64,000 nt of DNA, from positions 71,302-135,301 of the forward strand of contig JAAYSF010000017.1 in NCBI GenBank assembly GCA_012523975.1. The letters run 5' to 3'. The stretch comes from Veillonellaceae bacterium (GTDB lineage Bacteria; Bacillota; Negativicutes; JAAYSF01). Shown here piece after piece: positions 25,084-33,373 of the stretch (position 1 is the first letter of the stretch; each line of letters opens with the position of its first letter). The translations under genes and the position numbers were made by a program. The notes beneath the pieces were generated by a model. It was not told the DNA's origin, did not search any database, and saw only the letters and a program-made list of their open reading frames with translations.

Positions 25084-25100
25084 ACCAACACCTCTATTGC

Positions 25101-25130
25101 TATTTTGACCACTGTTATATCATTTATTCA
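25101..25130 (-). promoter_or_regulatory. Probable sigma-G promoter of the spoVA cluster
   Basis: The minus strand has TGAATA, 17 bases, then CAAAATA, against the sigma-G consensus TGAATA-N17/18-CATAnTA. It lies just upstream of the spoVAC ribosome site and fits forespore expression of spoVA in all known spore formers. Confidence 0.65.
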
Positions 25131-25229
25131 TAGATTGAAAAGCCTTCATTACAAGCACAACCACGTCCAAAGTTTAGAATACCCGACTTGTTCTGAGCTT
25201 TAGCACAAGTACAAGTCGCTGGTAGATCT

Positions 25230-25257
25230 AAAAAGAGCGCCGAAACGGCACTCTTTT
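25230..25257 (-). terminator. Rho-independent terminator after the dodecin gene
   Basis: A stem AGAGTGCCG/CGGCGCTCT around TTT, with one G-U pair, is followed by TTTTT on the minus strand, 13 bases past the dodecin stop. Confidence 0.85.
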
Positions 25258-25270
25258 TAAAAAATTTATC

Positions 25271-25468
25271 TTAATGTACATGAAAAGCTATTTTAACATC
25301 TGCCTTGTATTCAGCAATACGTCCATTGTCAATATTTGCAGTAAAGTTAGTAACCTCTACACCAAGAATATCATCTAGAGTCTTGCTAGCTTCCATAACA
25401 GCACTATCTACCGCATCTGTCCAATTGTTCGGCGAAGTTCCTACTAATTCAATTACTTTTACAACCAC
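25271..25468 (-). CDS. Dodecin, flavin-binding storage protein
   Basis: Dodecin forms a hollow dodecamer that binds flavins or coenzyme A. The 65-residue protein has the family length and core: VVKVIELVGTSPNNWTDAVDSAV with the aromatic Trp17 that stacks on the flavin, and a C-terminal beta strand ending AEYKADVKIAFHVH. The start is GTG with an AAGGGAGG site. It is a single-gene unit between a small membrane protein gene and the spoVA cluster. Confidence 0.95.
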   Translation of the reverse strand: MVVKVIELVGTSPNNWTDAVDSAVMEASKTLDDILGVEVTNFTANIDNGRIAEYKADVKIAFHVH

Positions 25469-25535
25469 TACTAATTCCTCCCTTTTATGATTTTTTGTTA
25501 AACTACTATCTATAATTTGTTCATTGTTATCAATA

Positions 25536-25718
25536 TTATTCTAAAAAGGCAATATTAAATTCTAGCCGACCAGAATCACCGGCGTTAATATTAAAGACCT
25601 GTTTGGCTCTAACCGGTGATTTACGCGGAACGTCAACCTGAAAATAACACCATGTCAGTAGACTAGCCGACAAAACAAGACAAACAGTTAAAATTGCCCA
25701 AATTGCTTTTTTTCCCAT
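25536..25718 (-). CDS. Small single-pass membrane protein
   Basis: ATG 25718 with GAGGTGA at seven bases gives 60 residues, MGKKAIWAILTVCLVLSASL onward. One membrane helix spans about residues 5-26, followed by a basic Pro-containing segment and a short C-terminal tail. No family is recognised. It lies after the spoIIA operon terminator and could share expression with dodecin, for which no separate strong promoter was seen. Confidence 0.65.
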   Translation of the reverse strand: MGKKAIWAILTVCLVLSASLLTWCYFQVDVPRKSPVRAKQVFNINAGDSGRLEFNIAFLE

Positions 25719-25751
25719 ATAACTCACCTCTAGCAATAGTATCTCCCTTTC

Positions 25752-25782
25752 AAAAAAAAACAGACCTCTTCATTATGAGGTC
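25752..25782 (-). terminator. Rho-independent terminator of the spoIIA operon
   Basis: A stem GACCTC/GAGGTC is followed by TG and nine T on the minus strand. The sigF stop codon lies within the loop. Confidence 0.85.
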
Positions 25783-26507
25783 GTCATAAAATCTTTTAGA
25801 AACTTTAATGCCTGCTTTTCGATACGGGAAACCTGTACCTGAGATAACCCAATTAGTGATGCAATTTCTGATTGAGTCTTGTCCTGGAAAAAGCGTAGTG
25901 TAATTACCGTTCGCTCTTTAGCCGGAAGCCGCGCCAATACTTCCTTTAACGCTAAGCTGTCAAAATAAGCATTGTCCTGGCCGTCAACTGCTTTGATCTG
26001 ATCAAGCAACGGAATCGCTTCGCCTCCATCATCATGAAATGCACTGTCATAGAGCGAGGCTGGCGGTTGGACTGCTTCAAGCGCCGAAACAATCTCTTGC
26101 GGTGCAAGTGCCAACTCTTTGGCAACTTCGCTTATTGTCGGTTCTCGCCCTAATGTACCGTTTAGTTTTTCCTGAGTTTTATGAACTCGATAGGCTAGTT
26201 CTTTAATCGGGCGGCTAACTTTTACCGGATTATCGTCACGAATTGCTCTGCGGATTTCGCCAATAATCATCGGAACGGCGTAAGTTGAAAACTTTACACT
26301 AAAATTTAAGTCAAATCGTTCAATAGCTTTTATTAGACCTATACATCCTATCTGAAACAGGTCATCCCATTCATAGCCGCGATTAGTGAAACGATGAACA
26401 ATACTTCTTACTAAGTTAAAATTATGCTCAACAATTATTTCCTTAGCAGATTTACTGCCAGCCTGCGCTCGCTGTATTAAATCTTTTAGCTCCTCATCCC
26501 CTAGCAT
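25773..26507 (-). CDS. sigF: RNA polymerase sporulation sigma factor F
   Basis: SigF is the first forespore-specific sigma factor. The 244-residue product starts at ATG 26507, six bases after AGGTGGG. Region 2 (NLVRSIVHRFTNRGYEWDDLFQIGCIGLIKAI) recognises the -10, and region 4 (LPAKERTVITLRFFQDKTQSEIASLIGLSQVQVSR) the -35. It would be held inactive by SpoIIAB encoded upstream. The order spoIIAA-spoIIAB-sigF is the universal one. SigG is a close paralogue, but the context settles the call. Confidence 0.97.
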   Translation of the reverse strand: MLGDEELKDLIQRAQAGSKSAKEIIVEHNFNLVRSIVHRFTNRGYEWDDLFQIGCIGLIKAIERFDLNFSVKFSTYAVPMIIGEIRRAIRDDNPVKVSRPIKELAYRVHKTQEKLNGTLGREPTISEVAKELALAPQEIVSALEAVQPPASLYDSAFHDDGGEAIPLLDQIKAVDGQDNAYFDSLALKEVLARLPAKERTVITLRFFQDKTQSEIASLIGLSQVQVSRIEKQALKFLKDFMTTS

Positions 26508-26518
26508 GGTCATCCCAC

Positions 26519-26950
26519 CTAATGCGTCTTATTGAGCTGTACTTTTTTTATCATTCGGACTGTTGTTCCCTGGCCAACCTGTGTCTCAATAGCAAGTTCG
26601 TCCATGAAGGACTCCATAAATACGAATCCTAGCCCCATACGCTCCGGGTCGCTGGAAAAAGATGGCTGGCGAGCCTGATTAATATCCGCAATTCCCCGAC
26701 CACAATCCTTTATAATATACTCAACATTATCTTCATACAAATTCATCACCAATTCAACCTGTCCACTTTCATTGCCGTAGCCATGAATAACTGAGTTAGA
26801 TACTGCCTCAGAAACCGCGACCTTGATTTCTTCGATTTCATTTATTGTAAAATCAAGCTGAGCAGCGAAAACTGCAGCTGTCACCCTGGCAATGCCTACA
26901 TTTTCACTAAGACTGCCAAACGTCATTCTGAAAGTATTTTTAATTGCCAT
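26519..26950 (-). CDS. spoIIAB: Anti-sigma F factor and serine kinase
   Basis: SpoIIAB binds SigF and phosphorylates SpoIIAA. The 143-residue GHKL-type ATPase has the N-box EAVSNSVIHGYGN (residues 48-60), the DCGRGI motif and SDPERMGLGFVFMESFMD. The ATG has an AGGAGG site nine bases after spoIIAA. Confidence 0.97.
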   Translation of the reverse strand: MAIKNTFRMTFGSLSENVGIARVTAAVFAAQLDFTINEIEEIKVAVSEAVSNSVIHGYGNESGQVELVMNLYEDNVEYIIKDCGRGIADINQARQPSFSSDPERMGLGFVFMESFMDELAIETQVGQGTTVRMIKKVQLNKTH

Positions 26951-26959
26951 GATGTCCTC

Positions 26960-27295
26960 CTATATACACGCTAAAGCTTCAGATTCGTTATTATAGACCT
27001 TAATTATTTTTAATAATCCGGCTAAATCAAAAATTTTAGCAACCTGTGGTTGGATATGGGCGGCTAACATTTGCCCCTGCAGAAGACTAACTCGCTTATA
27101 TCGTCCTAAAATTACGCCTAAGCCTGAACTATCAATAAAATCAACACCCTCAAGATTGAGTAGTATATGTTTTGCTTCGTTATTATCGAGTGCATTATCA
27201 ATAGTTTGACGAAATTCATTAGCCGAGTGCATATCGAGTTCTCCCTCAACCCGGACTATTAAAACTCCTTGTTTTAAAACAGTAATTATTTTCAA
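26960..27295 (-). CDS. spoIIAA: Anti-sigma F factor antagonist
   Basis: SpoIIAA is the STAS-domain protein that frees SigF when unphosphorylated. The 111-residue protein carries the phosphorylation site in GVDFIDSSGLGVILGRY (Ser57, equivalent to Bacillus Ser58). It is the first gene of the operon and has a SigH-type promoter in the 98-base gap upstream. Confidence 0.97.
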   Translation of the reverse strand: MKIITVLKQGVLIVRVEGELDMHSANEFRQTIDNALDNNEAKHILLNLEGVDFIDSSGLGVILGRYKRVSLLQGQMLAAHIQPQVAKIFDLAGLLKIIKVYNNESEALACI

Positions 27296-27322
27296 TACTG
27301 TCCCCTCCCTCTAGTGCATATA

Positions 27323-27351
27323 ATATTCTATTAAAGGAAATTTTTCCCTGC
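27323..27351 (-). promoter_or_regulatory. SigH-type promoter of spoIIA
   Basis: The minus strand shows GCAGGGAAA, 11 bases, then ATAGAATAT, against the SigH consensus RnAGGAwww-N11/12-RnnGAATww with one mismatch. The position matches the Bacillus spoIIA promoter. Confidence 0.75.
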
Positions 27352-27357
27352 ACAGAC

Positions 27358-27384
27358 AAAAAAAAATGCGGAATTCCCGCATTT
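27358..27384 (-). terminator. Rho-independent terminator after dacF
   Basis: A stem AAATGCGG/CCGCATTT is followed by a run of T on the minus strand, ten bases past the dacF stop. It insulates spoIIA from dacF, so the spoIIA operon depends on its own promoter. Confidence 0.85.
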
Positions 27385-27393
27385 TATATAATA

Positions 27394-28569
27394 TTACTGA
27401 ACTAGCGTAAATAAGTTTGTGAACATATCCTGGAAGATTCGTATAAACCCTGCTTTTTCAACTGATTTCTCAGCAACTAAGTCAATCTTGCCAATTTCTT
27501 TACCATCTTTAACCACAATCATTTCGCCGTACTTTTGGCCTTGGATTACGGGCGCACTCACTGAAGACTCAGCGACAATTTTTTTCTGAATATTTTTATT
27601 CTGGCCTTTAGGAACGATAAGATTAAGTTCTTTAGCTGCCGTGAGCTGTACTTCTTTATCTACACCACGATTTACCTTGAGCCGTTCAACAACCTCACCT
27701 TGGCTAACGATAGGTGCAGCTGTAAAGTTGGCGAAGCCCCAATCCATTAACCGCATACTTTCTCGTAAATGAGATCGCGGCTCAGGTGTAGCAAATACTA
27801 CTGAAATTAATCTAAGTCCGTCGCGTTTTGCGGTACCGGCAAAGCAGTATTTAGCTTCTTCGGTCCAACCGGTTTTTAAACCGTCAGCCCCTTTATACCA
27901 CCAAAGAAGTTTGTTTGTATTAACTAGCCAGTTTTTGCCGTCACGCAACCAGTATTCTTTAATGCTGCTCAACTCAAGATAAAATGGATGCTTGACAGCC
28001 TCTTTTACAATAAGTGCAGTATCATATGCACTCATATAATGGTCAGTCGTAGGCAGTCCATTTACATTATTAAAATGCGTATCCTTGAGCCCTAGTTCTT
28101 GAGCCCTCTGATTCATTGCGTCCACGGCCGCTTGTTCATTGCCATATATGTGCTCCATAATAGCAACAGCAGCATCATTAGCGCTCACTACTGCTACAGC
28201 AATCATTAACTCATGGACGGTCATGCTTTCACCCGGCTCTAGCCAGATTTGCGACCCGCCTTGCCGCCAAGAGTGTTCTGTAGTAGTCACTTGGTCAGTT
28301 ATCTTTATCTTGCCCTGTTCAACTGCCTCTACAGCTAGTAACAATGTCATACACTTAGTAACACTTGCTGGCGGTAACCTCTTGTGAGAATCCTTTTCAA
28401 AGAGTATGGTACCATTTTCGTCCATCAAAATTGCTGATTCAGCAATTGAATTCAACTGAGTGCTTTGTGCTGATCTTGCCTCGAGCTGCGCGCAAGGCAG
28501 GCAAATACCGGTAACTATCAATGAAATTACTAGCAAGGTGAAAATTGCAACTGGGCGTATTCGGTACAT
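27394..28569 (-). CDS. dacF: D-alanyl-D-alanine carboxypeptidase (DacF-like)
   Basis: This is a low-molecular-weight PBP of 391 residues, starting MYRIRPVAIF at an ATG with AAGGAG. It has a signal peptide (cleaved near residue 33), SxxK (Ser69, Lys72 in PPASVTKCM), the SAN motif in VVSANDAAVAIMEH, and KTG in GLKTGWTEEAKY. A C-terminal amphipathic helix anchors it. Position just before spoIIAA is that of Bacillus dacF, which is expressed in the forespore. The upstream gap shows GTGTA and GGTTAACCT at about 15 bases, a weak sigma-F resemblance. Confidence 0.93.
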   Translation of the reverse strand: MYRIRPVAIFTLLVISLIVTGICLPCAQLEARSAQSTQLNSIAESAILMDENGTILFEKDSHKRLPPASVTKCMTLLLAVEAVEQGKIKITDQVTTTEHSWRQGGSQIWLEPGESMTVHELMIAVAVVSANDAAVAIMEHIYGNEQAAVDAMNQRAQELGLKDTHFNNVNGLPTTDHYMSAYDTALIVKEAVKHPFYLELSSIKEYWLRDGKNWLVNTNKLLWWYKGADGLKTGWTEEAKYCFAGTAKRDGLRLISVVFATPEPRSHLRESMRLMDWGFANFTAAPIVSQGEVVERLKVNRGVDKEVQLTAAKELNLIVPKGQNKNIQKKIVAESSVSAPVIQGQKYGEMIVVKDGKEIGKIDLVAEKSVEKAGFIRIFQDMFTNLFTLVQ

Positions 28570-28642
28570 TAAACACACTCCTTTCATCTTTTTTTTAGGT
28601 TAACCAATCTAAATATCGAATACACTGGCAAAGAACAGCAAT

Positions 28643-28672
28643 AAAAAAACTGGCCATTTAGCCAGTTTTTGA
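28643..28672 (-). terminator. Rho-independent terminator after pdp
   Basis: The minus strand has AAACTGGC/GCCAGTTT (one base off perfect) followed by TTTTTTT, about 35 bases past the pdp stop. Confidence 0.85.
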
Positions 28673-28705
28673 AAATTAATGAAACTAAGTATTTGTTTTA
28701 ATAGC

Positions 28706-30031
28706 CTAAAAACTTTTATAGCCATCTTTATCTACGATCCCTAGTATTAGTTGAGTAGATGAGACCTTTTGACTTGTGTATGAGAAAGATTCAAGAATTA
28801 ATTGTTGTGCAATAACCGCCTTTTCTTTACTATTTGTATAAATATCAGCGATAGGTTGGCCGCACTCAATTTCATTGCCTACTCGGCTTTTGAGTACAAT
28901 CCCAGCTGATAAATCAATTTTTTGATCTTTATATTCTCGGCCAGCTCCTAAAATCATGGCAGCGTATCCTATCTTTGCTGCATCAATATGATTTATATAT
29001 CCCTTCTGGCTGCTACTGACAGTTATTTTATATTTTGCCTGAGGTAGTAAATTATAATCATCAACGATTGCTGCATTACCACCTTGACCAGCGATAAACT
29101 CCTTAAATTTCATTAAAGCTGACTTATTATTCAACAGTTCAGTCAAAAGATATCGTCCTTCATCAAGCGTTTCAACACGCCCGGCAAGCTTTATCATATA
29201 TGAGCCGAGAACCAAACATACATCCCTTAGGCTAGTAGGACCCCTGCCTTGCAATACTTCGATAGCCTCTATAACTTCGAGACTATTGCCAACTGCAGCT
29301 CCAAGCGGCTCTTCCATACTAGTCAAAATAGCTATTGTTTCGCGGTTAACAAGCTTTCCAATTTCAACCATCGTTGAAGCTAATTCAACAGCAGAATCAA
29401 TATTTTTCATAAACGCCCCGTTGCCGACCTTTACATCAAGTAAAATTTTATCTGCTCCCGCGGCTATCTTCTTACTCATTATTGATGAGGCTATCAGCGG
29501 AATGCTCTCTACAGTTGCAGTAACATCGCGAAGAGAATACATTTTACCGTCAGCTGGAGCAATCATTGAGTTTTGACTTGTTAGTGCAATACCATGTTTT
29601 TGTATGGTGTCAATAAAATCAGCTTGGGAAAGTGCTGTTTTAAAGCCTGGTATAGCTTCGAGCTTATCAATTGTTCCGCCAGTAAAACCTAGTCCGCGCC
29701 CTGACATCTTAGCTATCGGAATACCGGCGGTTGCTACTAAGGGAGCAAGTATTAGCGTGGTAGTGTCAGCAACCCCACCAGTGCTGTGCTTATCGACTTT
29801 AATTCCGGGCACTTTACTTAGATCAAGCATTTGTCCGGAATCAGCCATCGCTAGGGTCAAAGCAGCAGTCTCTTGGTGCGACATTCCTCTAAAATAAATT
29901 GCCATTAACCAAGCCGCCATCTGATAATCTGGAAGCTCATTCATAGTATAAGCCTGAACCAACGCCTTTATCTCAGCAGCATCTAAAATCTTACCATCAC
30001 GTTTTTTCGCAATAATATCAAGTAATCGCAT
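28706..30031 (-). CDS. pdp: Pyrimidine-nucleoside phosphorylase
   Basis: The enzyme splits uridine, deoxyuridine and thymidine with phosphate. The 442-residue length, MRLLDIIAKKRDGKILDAAE and the signature SGRGLGFTGGTIDKLEAIPG with KHSTGGVADTTTL identify the thymidine/pyrimidine phosphorylase family. The ATG at 30031 overlaps no gene but sits six bases after the deoB stop with GAGGTGA as ribosome site. With deoB it forms a nucleoside salvage unit. Confidence 0.95.
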   Translation of the reverse strand: MRLLDIIAKKRDGKILDAAEIKALVQAYTMNELPDYQMAAWLMAIYFRGMSHQETAALTLAMADSGQMLDLSKVPGIKVDKHSTGGVADTTTLILAPLVATAGIPIAKMSGRGLGFTGGTIDKLEAIPGFKTALSQADFIDTIQKHGIALTSQNSMIAPADGKMYSLRDVTATVESIPLIASSIMSKKIAAGADKILLDVKVGNGAFMKNIDSAVELASTMVEIGKLVNRETIAILTSMEEPLGAAVGNSLEVIEAIEVLQGRGPTSLRDVCLVLGSYMIKLAGRVETLDEGRYLLTELLNNKSALMKFKEFIAGQGGNAAIVDDYNLLPQAKYKITVSSSQKGYINHIDAAKIGYAAMILGAGREYKDQKIDLSAGIVLKSRVGNEIECGQPIADIYTNSKEKAVIAQQLILESFSYTSQKVSSTQLILGIVDKDGYKSF

Positions 30032-30036
30032 TACAA

Positions 30037-31209
30037 TCACCTCAATTGCTTTAAGAAGCTTTTTCCAAAAGGCAGTGGTGTTAGCTTATAATTTTCAGCT
30101 ATTGTTGCCGCTACATCAGCAAAGGTGGTACGTACGCCTAGATTGCTTCCTATTATGTTAGGGCTATAAACTAAGAGTGGTACATATTCTCTAGTATGGT
30201 CGGTACCTGGAGCTGTAGGATCACAACCATGATCCGCTGTTAATATAAGAAGGTCATCTTCTTTTAAAATTGTAATAAGATTTTTTACGCTATAGTCAAG
30301 ACGTTCAAGAGCCTTAGCATAACCAGTGACATCATTACGATGGCCATACACACTATCAAAGTCAACTAGATTTGCCATGATAAGTTTAGCATCGCTATCG
30401 GCTTTGACCAGTTCCATAATTTGCTCAATACCTTGATCATTAGATTTAGTCGGATAAGATCTTGTTATGCCGCGCTGAGCAAAAACATCGGCAATTTTCC
30501 CAATACCAATAACATCAAAGCCTTTTTCCTTCATTAAATCTAAAACAGTCGGCGAATGAGGTTCGAGGCTATAATCATGGCGATTGGTAGTGCGTATAAA
30601 CTTACCAGGCTGTCCTATAAATGGACGGGCAATAACTCTGCCAACAGCATGTTCACCAACACACACTTTTGTACGGGCAGTTTTACACATCTCGTATAAC
30701 TCCTCAAGCGTAATTATTTCTTCATGCGCCGCAATTTGAAAAACACTATCGCCTGACGTATAAACGATCGGTTTGCCAGTTTCAAGATGTTGTACCCCTA
30801 ACTCTTCAATTATTGCAGTACCAGATGCCGGAATATTACCAAGTACCTTTCTCCCAACCAAATTTTGAAATTTTTCAATTACCTCTGCGGGAAAGCCCTC
30901 CGGATAAACAGGAAATGGTGTAAAAACTGGACAGCCTGCTAACTCCCAGTGACCGGTTGTAGTATCCTTCCCTTTTGAAATTTCAGCCATCTTGCCGTAA
31001 CTGGCTAAAGGATTATTTACACATTTAACGCCTTCAATCGGCTCTATACAGCCAATTCCCAACTTTTCAAAAGTAGGCAAGAAAAGCCCGCCTTGTGAGC
31101 GAGCAATGTTGCCTAACGTATTGACATCTGAATCGCCATACTCTGCGGCATCTGGCAAAGCGCCAATTCCAACACTGTCCATTACGATTAGAATAATTCT
31201 TTTAAACAA
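30037..31209 (-). CDS. deoB: Phosphopentomutase
   Basis: DeoB converts (deoxy)ribose-1-phosphate to the 5-phosphate, the step after nucleoside phosphorolysis. The 390-residue alkaline-phosphatase-fold enzyme has the metal motif MDSVGIGALPDAAEYGD near the N-terminus and LILTADHGCDPTAPGTDHTRE near the C-terminus. The start is a TTG with GGGAG upstream. Confidence 0.96.
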   Translation of the reverse strand: MFKRIILIVMDSVGIGALPDAAEYGDSDVNTLGNIARSQGGLFLPTFEKLGIGCIEPIEGVKCVNNPLASYGKMAEISKGKDTTTGHWELAGCPVFTPFPVYPEGFPAEVIEKFQNLVGRKVLGNIPASGTAIIEELGVQHLETGKPIVYTSGDSVFQIAAHEEIITLEELYEMCKTARTKVCVGEHAVGRVIARPFIGQPGKFIRTTNRHDYSLEPHSPTVLDLMKEKGFDVIGIGKIADVFAQRGITRSYPTKSNDQGIEQIMELVKADSDAKLIMANLVDFDSVYGHRNDVTGYAKALERLDYSVKNLITILKEDDLLILTADHGCDPTAPGTDHTREYVPLLVYSPNIIGSNLGVRTTFADVAATIAENYKLTPLPFGKSFLKQLR

Positions 31210-31259
31210 AATACAGACTCCCTTGCTGCGAATTCTATATTCACTATAGTTATTTTAAA

Positions 31260-32147
31260 TTATGCGCGTGGGTGGGTCTTGTCATACACTTCTTTAAGAT
31301 GGTTCTTAGTTACATGAGTATAAATCTGTGTAGTAGAGATATCTGCATGGCCTAGCATTTCTTGAACCGATCTTAAATCTGCGCCATTTTCTAATAGGTG
31401 CGTAGCAAAAGAATGCCTGAGAGTATGCGGAGTAATTTCTTTAGTAATGTTAGCCTCTTGGGCATATTTTTTTATAATCTTCCAAAAACCTTGCCTAGTC
31501 AAACGATTGCCATGATGATTGACAAATAACGCAGCCTCATCATAGGTACGCACTAATTTAGGCCGTCCACGGTTAATATACTCTTGTACGCATTTAGCTG
31601 CAATCGAACCTAACGGTACAATTCTTTCTTTAGCCCCTTTGCCGTAACACTTTATATAGCCCATATCTAAATTAACATCAGATATATTAAGCGATATAAG
31701 CTCTGATACCCTGATCCCCGTCGCATACAATAGTTCTAGCATCGCCTTATCACGTGTGCCAGCCGGTAAAGAGCCGTTTGGTTGTTTAAGTAATTCTTCT
31801 ACTTCACCAATAGTAAGAATTTTAGGTAATTTTTTCTCAAGTTTAGGAGATTCAAGATTAGCAGCCGGATCTTTATCAATATACCGTTCTCGGACTAAGT
31901 ATTGATAAAATGACTTGATCGCAGCGAGATTTCGAGAAATTGTAGAAACGGCTCGTCCTTTGGTTTGAAGATTGGTCAAATAAGCAAGGATGGTGTTGCG
32001 ATTAGAATCTTTTAAGAATTCCTTATTACTGCTGTCCAAATAGGTTTGAAATTGACGTAGATCGCGCCCGTATGACTCTAAGGTATTTTGAGCAAGCCCT
32101 CGTTCCTCCGCGAGATAATTAATGAACTGATTTACGTAACTTTCCAT
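31260..32147 (-). CDS. xerD: Tyrosine recombinase XerD
   Basis: XerD resolves chromosome dimers at dif with a partner. The 295-residue protein starts MESYVNQFINYLAEERGLAQN; a GTG three codons upstream is possible. It has the SAM-like N-terminal domain and the catalytic residues Arg in ATGIRVSEL, Lys in GKGAKERIVPL, HTLRHSFATHLLENG, and the Tyr in HADISTTQIYTHV. It lies before deoB, as in Bacillus (ripX-drm). Confidence 0.95.
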   Translation of the reverse strand: MESYVNQFINYLAEERGLAQNTLESYGRDLRQFQTYLDSSNKEFLKDSNRNTILAYLTNLQTKGRAVSTISRNLAAIKSFYQYLVRERYIDKDPAANLESPKLEKKLPKILTIGEVEELLKQPNGSLPAGTRDKAMLELLYATGIRVSELISLNISDVNLDMGYIKCYGKGAKERIVPLGSIAAKCVQEYINRGRPKLVRTYDEAALFVNHHGNRLTRQGFWKIIKKYAQEANITKEITPHTLRHSFATHLLENGADLRSVQEMLGHADISTTQIYTHVTKNHLKEVYDKTHPRA

Positions 32148-32304
32148 CTCTACCACCCTTTTTCGATATTCCGGTCATATGTCATCTGACTATTGACAAC
32201 CCGCAGTAATATACTAATTGGTGTTTTATTCCACATTAGTAAGTGATTTTCCTTTCTTTGCCTGTCGAAGAAAATTGTTTTTTTGATTCTTTTTGTAAAC
32301 TTTG

Positions 32305-32511
32305 TTAGCTGTTGTCAATAATTTGCGCAGAAACCCGTAATGGTTTATCCAACATATGCTGCTCTTTTAACTTCAACTCCTGGTCAGTAGCGTACCAAAA
32401 CAAACTAAGCAGTTTGGGGAGAATATAGAATACTATTATTATTAAAAGAATTATTTTAACAGCAAGCTTTAATTTTGAGGCTAGCATCCGCCATGAAATT
32501 GTTATTATCAC
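32305..32511 (-). CDS. yqzK: YqzK-like (DUF4227) small membrane protein
   Basis: This 68-residue protein has one membrane helix (about residues 18-40) and a C-terminal stretch LDKPLRVSAQ that resembles the end of Bacillus YqzK. Position between spoIIM and xerD matches yqzK in Bacillus, where fur is also present but missing here. The start is a GTG with a GGGTGG site; an ATG eight codons later is an alternative. Function is unknown. Confidence 0.65.
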   Translation of the reverse strand: MIITISWRMLASKLKLAVKIILLIIIVFYILPKLLSLFWYATDQELKLKEQHMLDKPLRVSAQIIDNS

Positions 32512-32609
32512 TTACCCACCCCACTTTCCGGCTTAACTTAATATCATACTTATTCACAAAAAGTTAAGTTTATTCGTATCTAGCTATGAAAAATTCAAAG
32601 GTTAACCGC

Positions 32610-32634
32610 AAAAAAAAACCAGCCATAGCCAGTT
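32610..32634 (-). terminator. Rho-independent terminator after spoIIM
   Basis: A stem AACTGGC/GCTGGTT (two G-U pairs) with a TATG loop is followed by a run of T on the minus strand, directly past the spoIIM stop. Confidence 0.8.
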
Positions 32635-32650
32635 CCTATACTTATATGTT

Positions 32651-33292
32651 CTATTCTTTTATCAAAAGACCAGCCACCAATTTCATGAACACCGGTGAAA
32701 CATAAACTTCAATCAATCCTGCAATTATTATTAGAGCCAACATTGCGAGGCACACTGCGGTATAACCAAGCGATTCATATAATAAATTAGATCTGCTATG
32801 TTTTCTCCGTTTGAGAAGCATTAGCGAGAAAGTTGTCGCCGAGACACCAGTTGCCAAAAGCGCGGGAACCGCAAAAAAATTATGTGGTAAGATTGAAACT
32901 AGCGCAAATAGTAAGCCTTTTGCAATATATTCATTGACTAAAAAACCAACAGTAAAACCAATGACAAAACCTCTGGTAAACAAAATAAAGAGCACGAAGG
33001 GCAGTCCTACAATCGTAAAGCCAAGTAGCCACATAAAGATTATAGTCTTAGCATTATTATATAGCACTGCACTCAGAATAACAGAGGTATCGCCGCTAGC
33101 TTGACCTTGGGATAAACCATTAAAAAATATTCGAAGATAACTTATCAGCTCTAACTTCTGTTCCTCAGGCAATATTTTAACCGCCAACGCCCCTACCACA
33201 ACCCCAATAATAAGGATGAGGACCATGAAAAAGTAGGCCACCATATTTGCCCGGAAGTAACTGCTAAGGTTCTGGCGAAAGTATCCCAGCAT
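32651..33292 (-). CDS. spoIIM: Stage II sporulation protein M
   Basis: SpoIIM is the membrane subunit of the DMP complex (with SpoIID and SpoIIP) that drives engulfment in the mother cell. The 213-residue protein has five hydrophobic helices and the family pattern FFNGLSQGQ, FTRGFVIGFTVGFLV and LPHNFFAVPALLATGVSA. It carries its own sigma-E-type promoter and terminator. Confidence 0.95.
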   Translation of the reverse strand: MLGYFRQNLSSYFRANMVAYFFMVLILIIGVVVGALAVKILPEEQKLELISYLRIFFNGLSQGQASGDTSVILSAVLYNNAKTIIFMWLLGFTIVGLPFVLFILFTRGFVIGFTVGFLVNEYIAKGLLFALVSILPHNFFAVPALLATGVSATTFSLMLLKRRKHSRSNLLYESLGYTAVCLAMLALIIIAGLIEVYVSPVFMKLVAGLLIKE

Positions 33293-33321
33293 ACTATGAG
33301 CCCCCCAACTTAACCTTTTAC

Positions 33322-33350
33322 AATGTATGCAGGGTAAACTTGCTTTATAC
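33322..33350 (-). promoter_or_regulatory. Probable sigma-E promoter of spoIIM
   Basis: The minus strand shows GTATAAA, 14 bases, then CATACATT; the -10 is a perfect match to CATACAnT and the ATA core of the -35 is present. Sigma-E control of spoIIM is known in Bacillus. Confidence 0.6.
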
Positions 33351-33373
33351 CTTATTTGTCCAACAAAAAAAGC

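Noticed and set aside
32263-32269. TGTCGAA 0A box upstream of xerD
   Set aside because: A 7-base match is expected several times by chance in 64 kb, and there is no promoter context.
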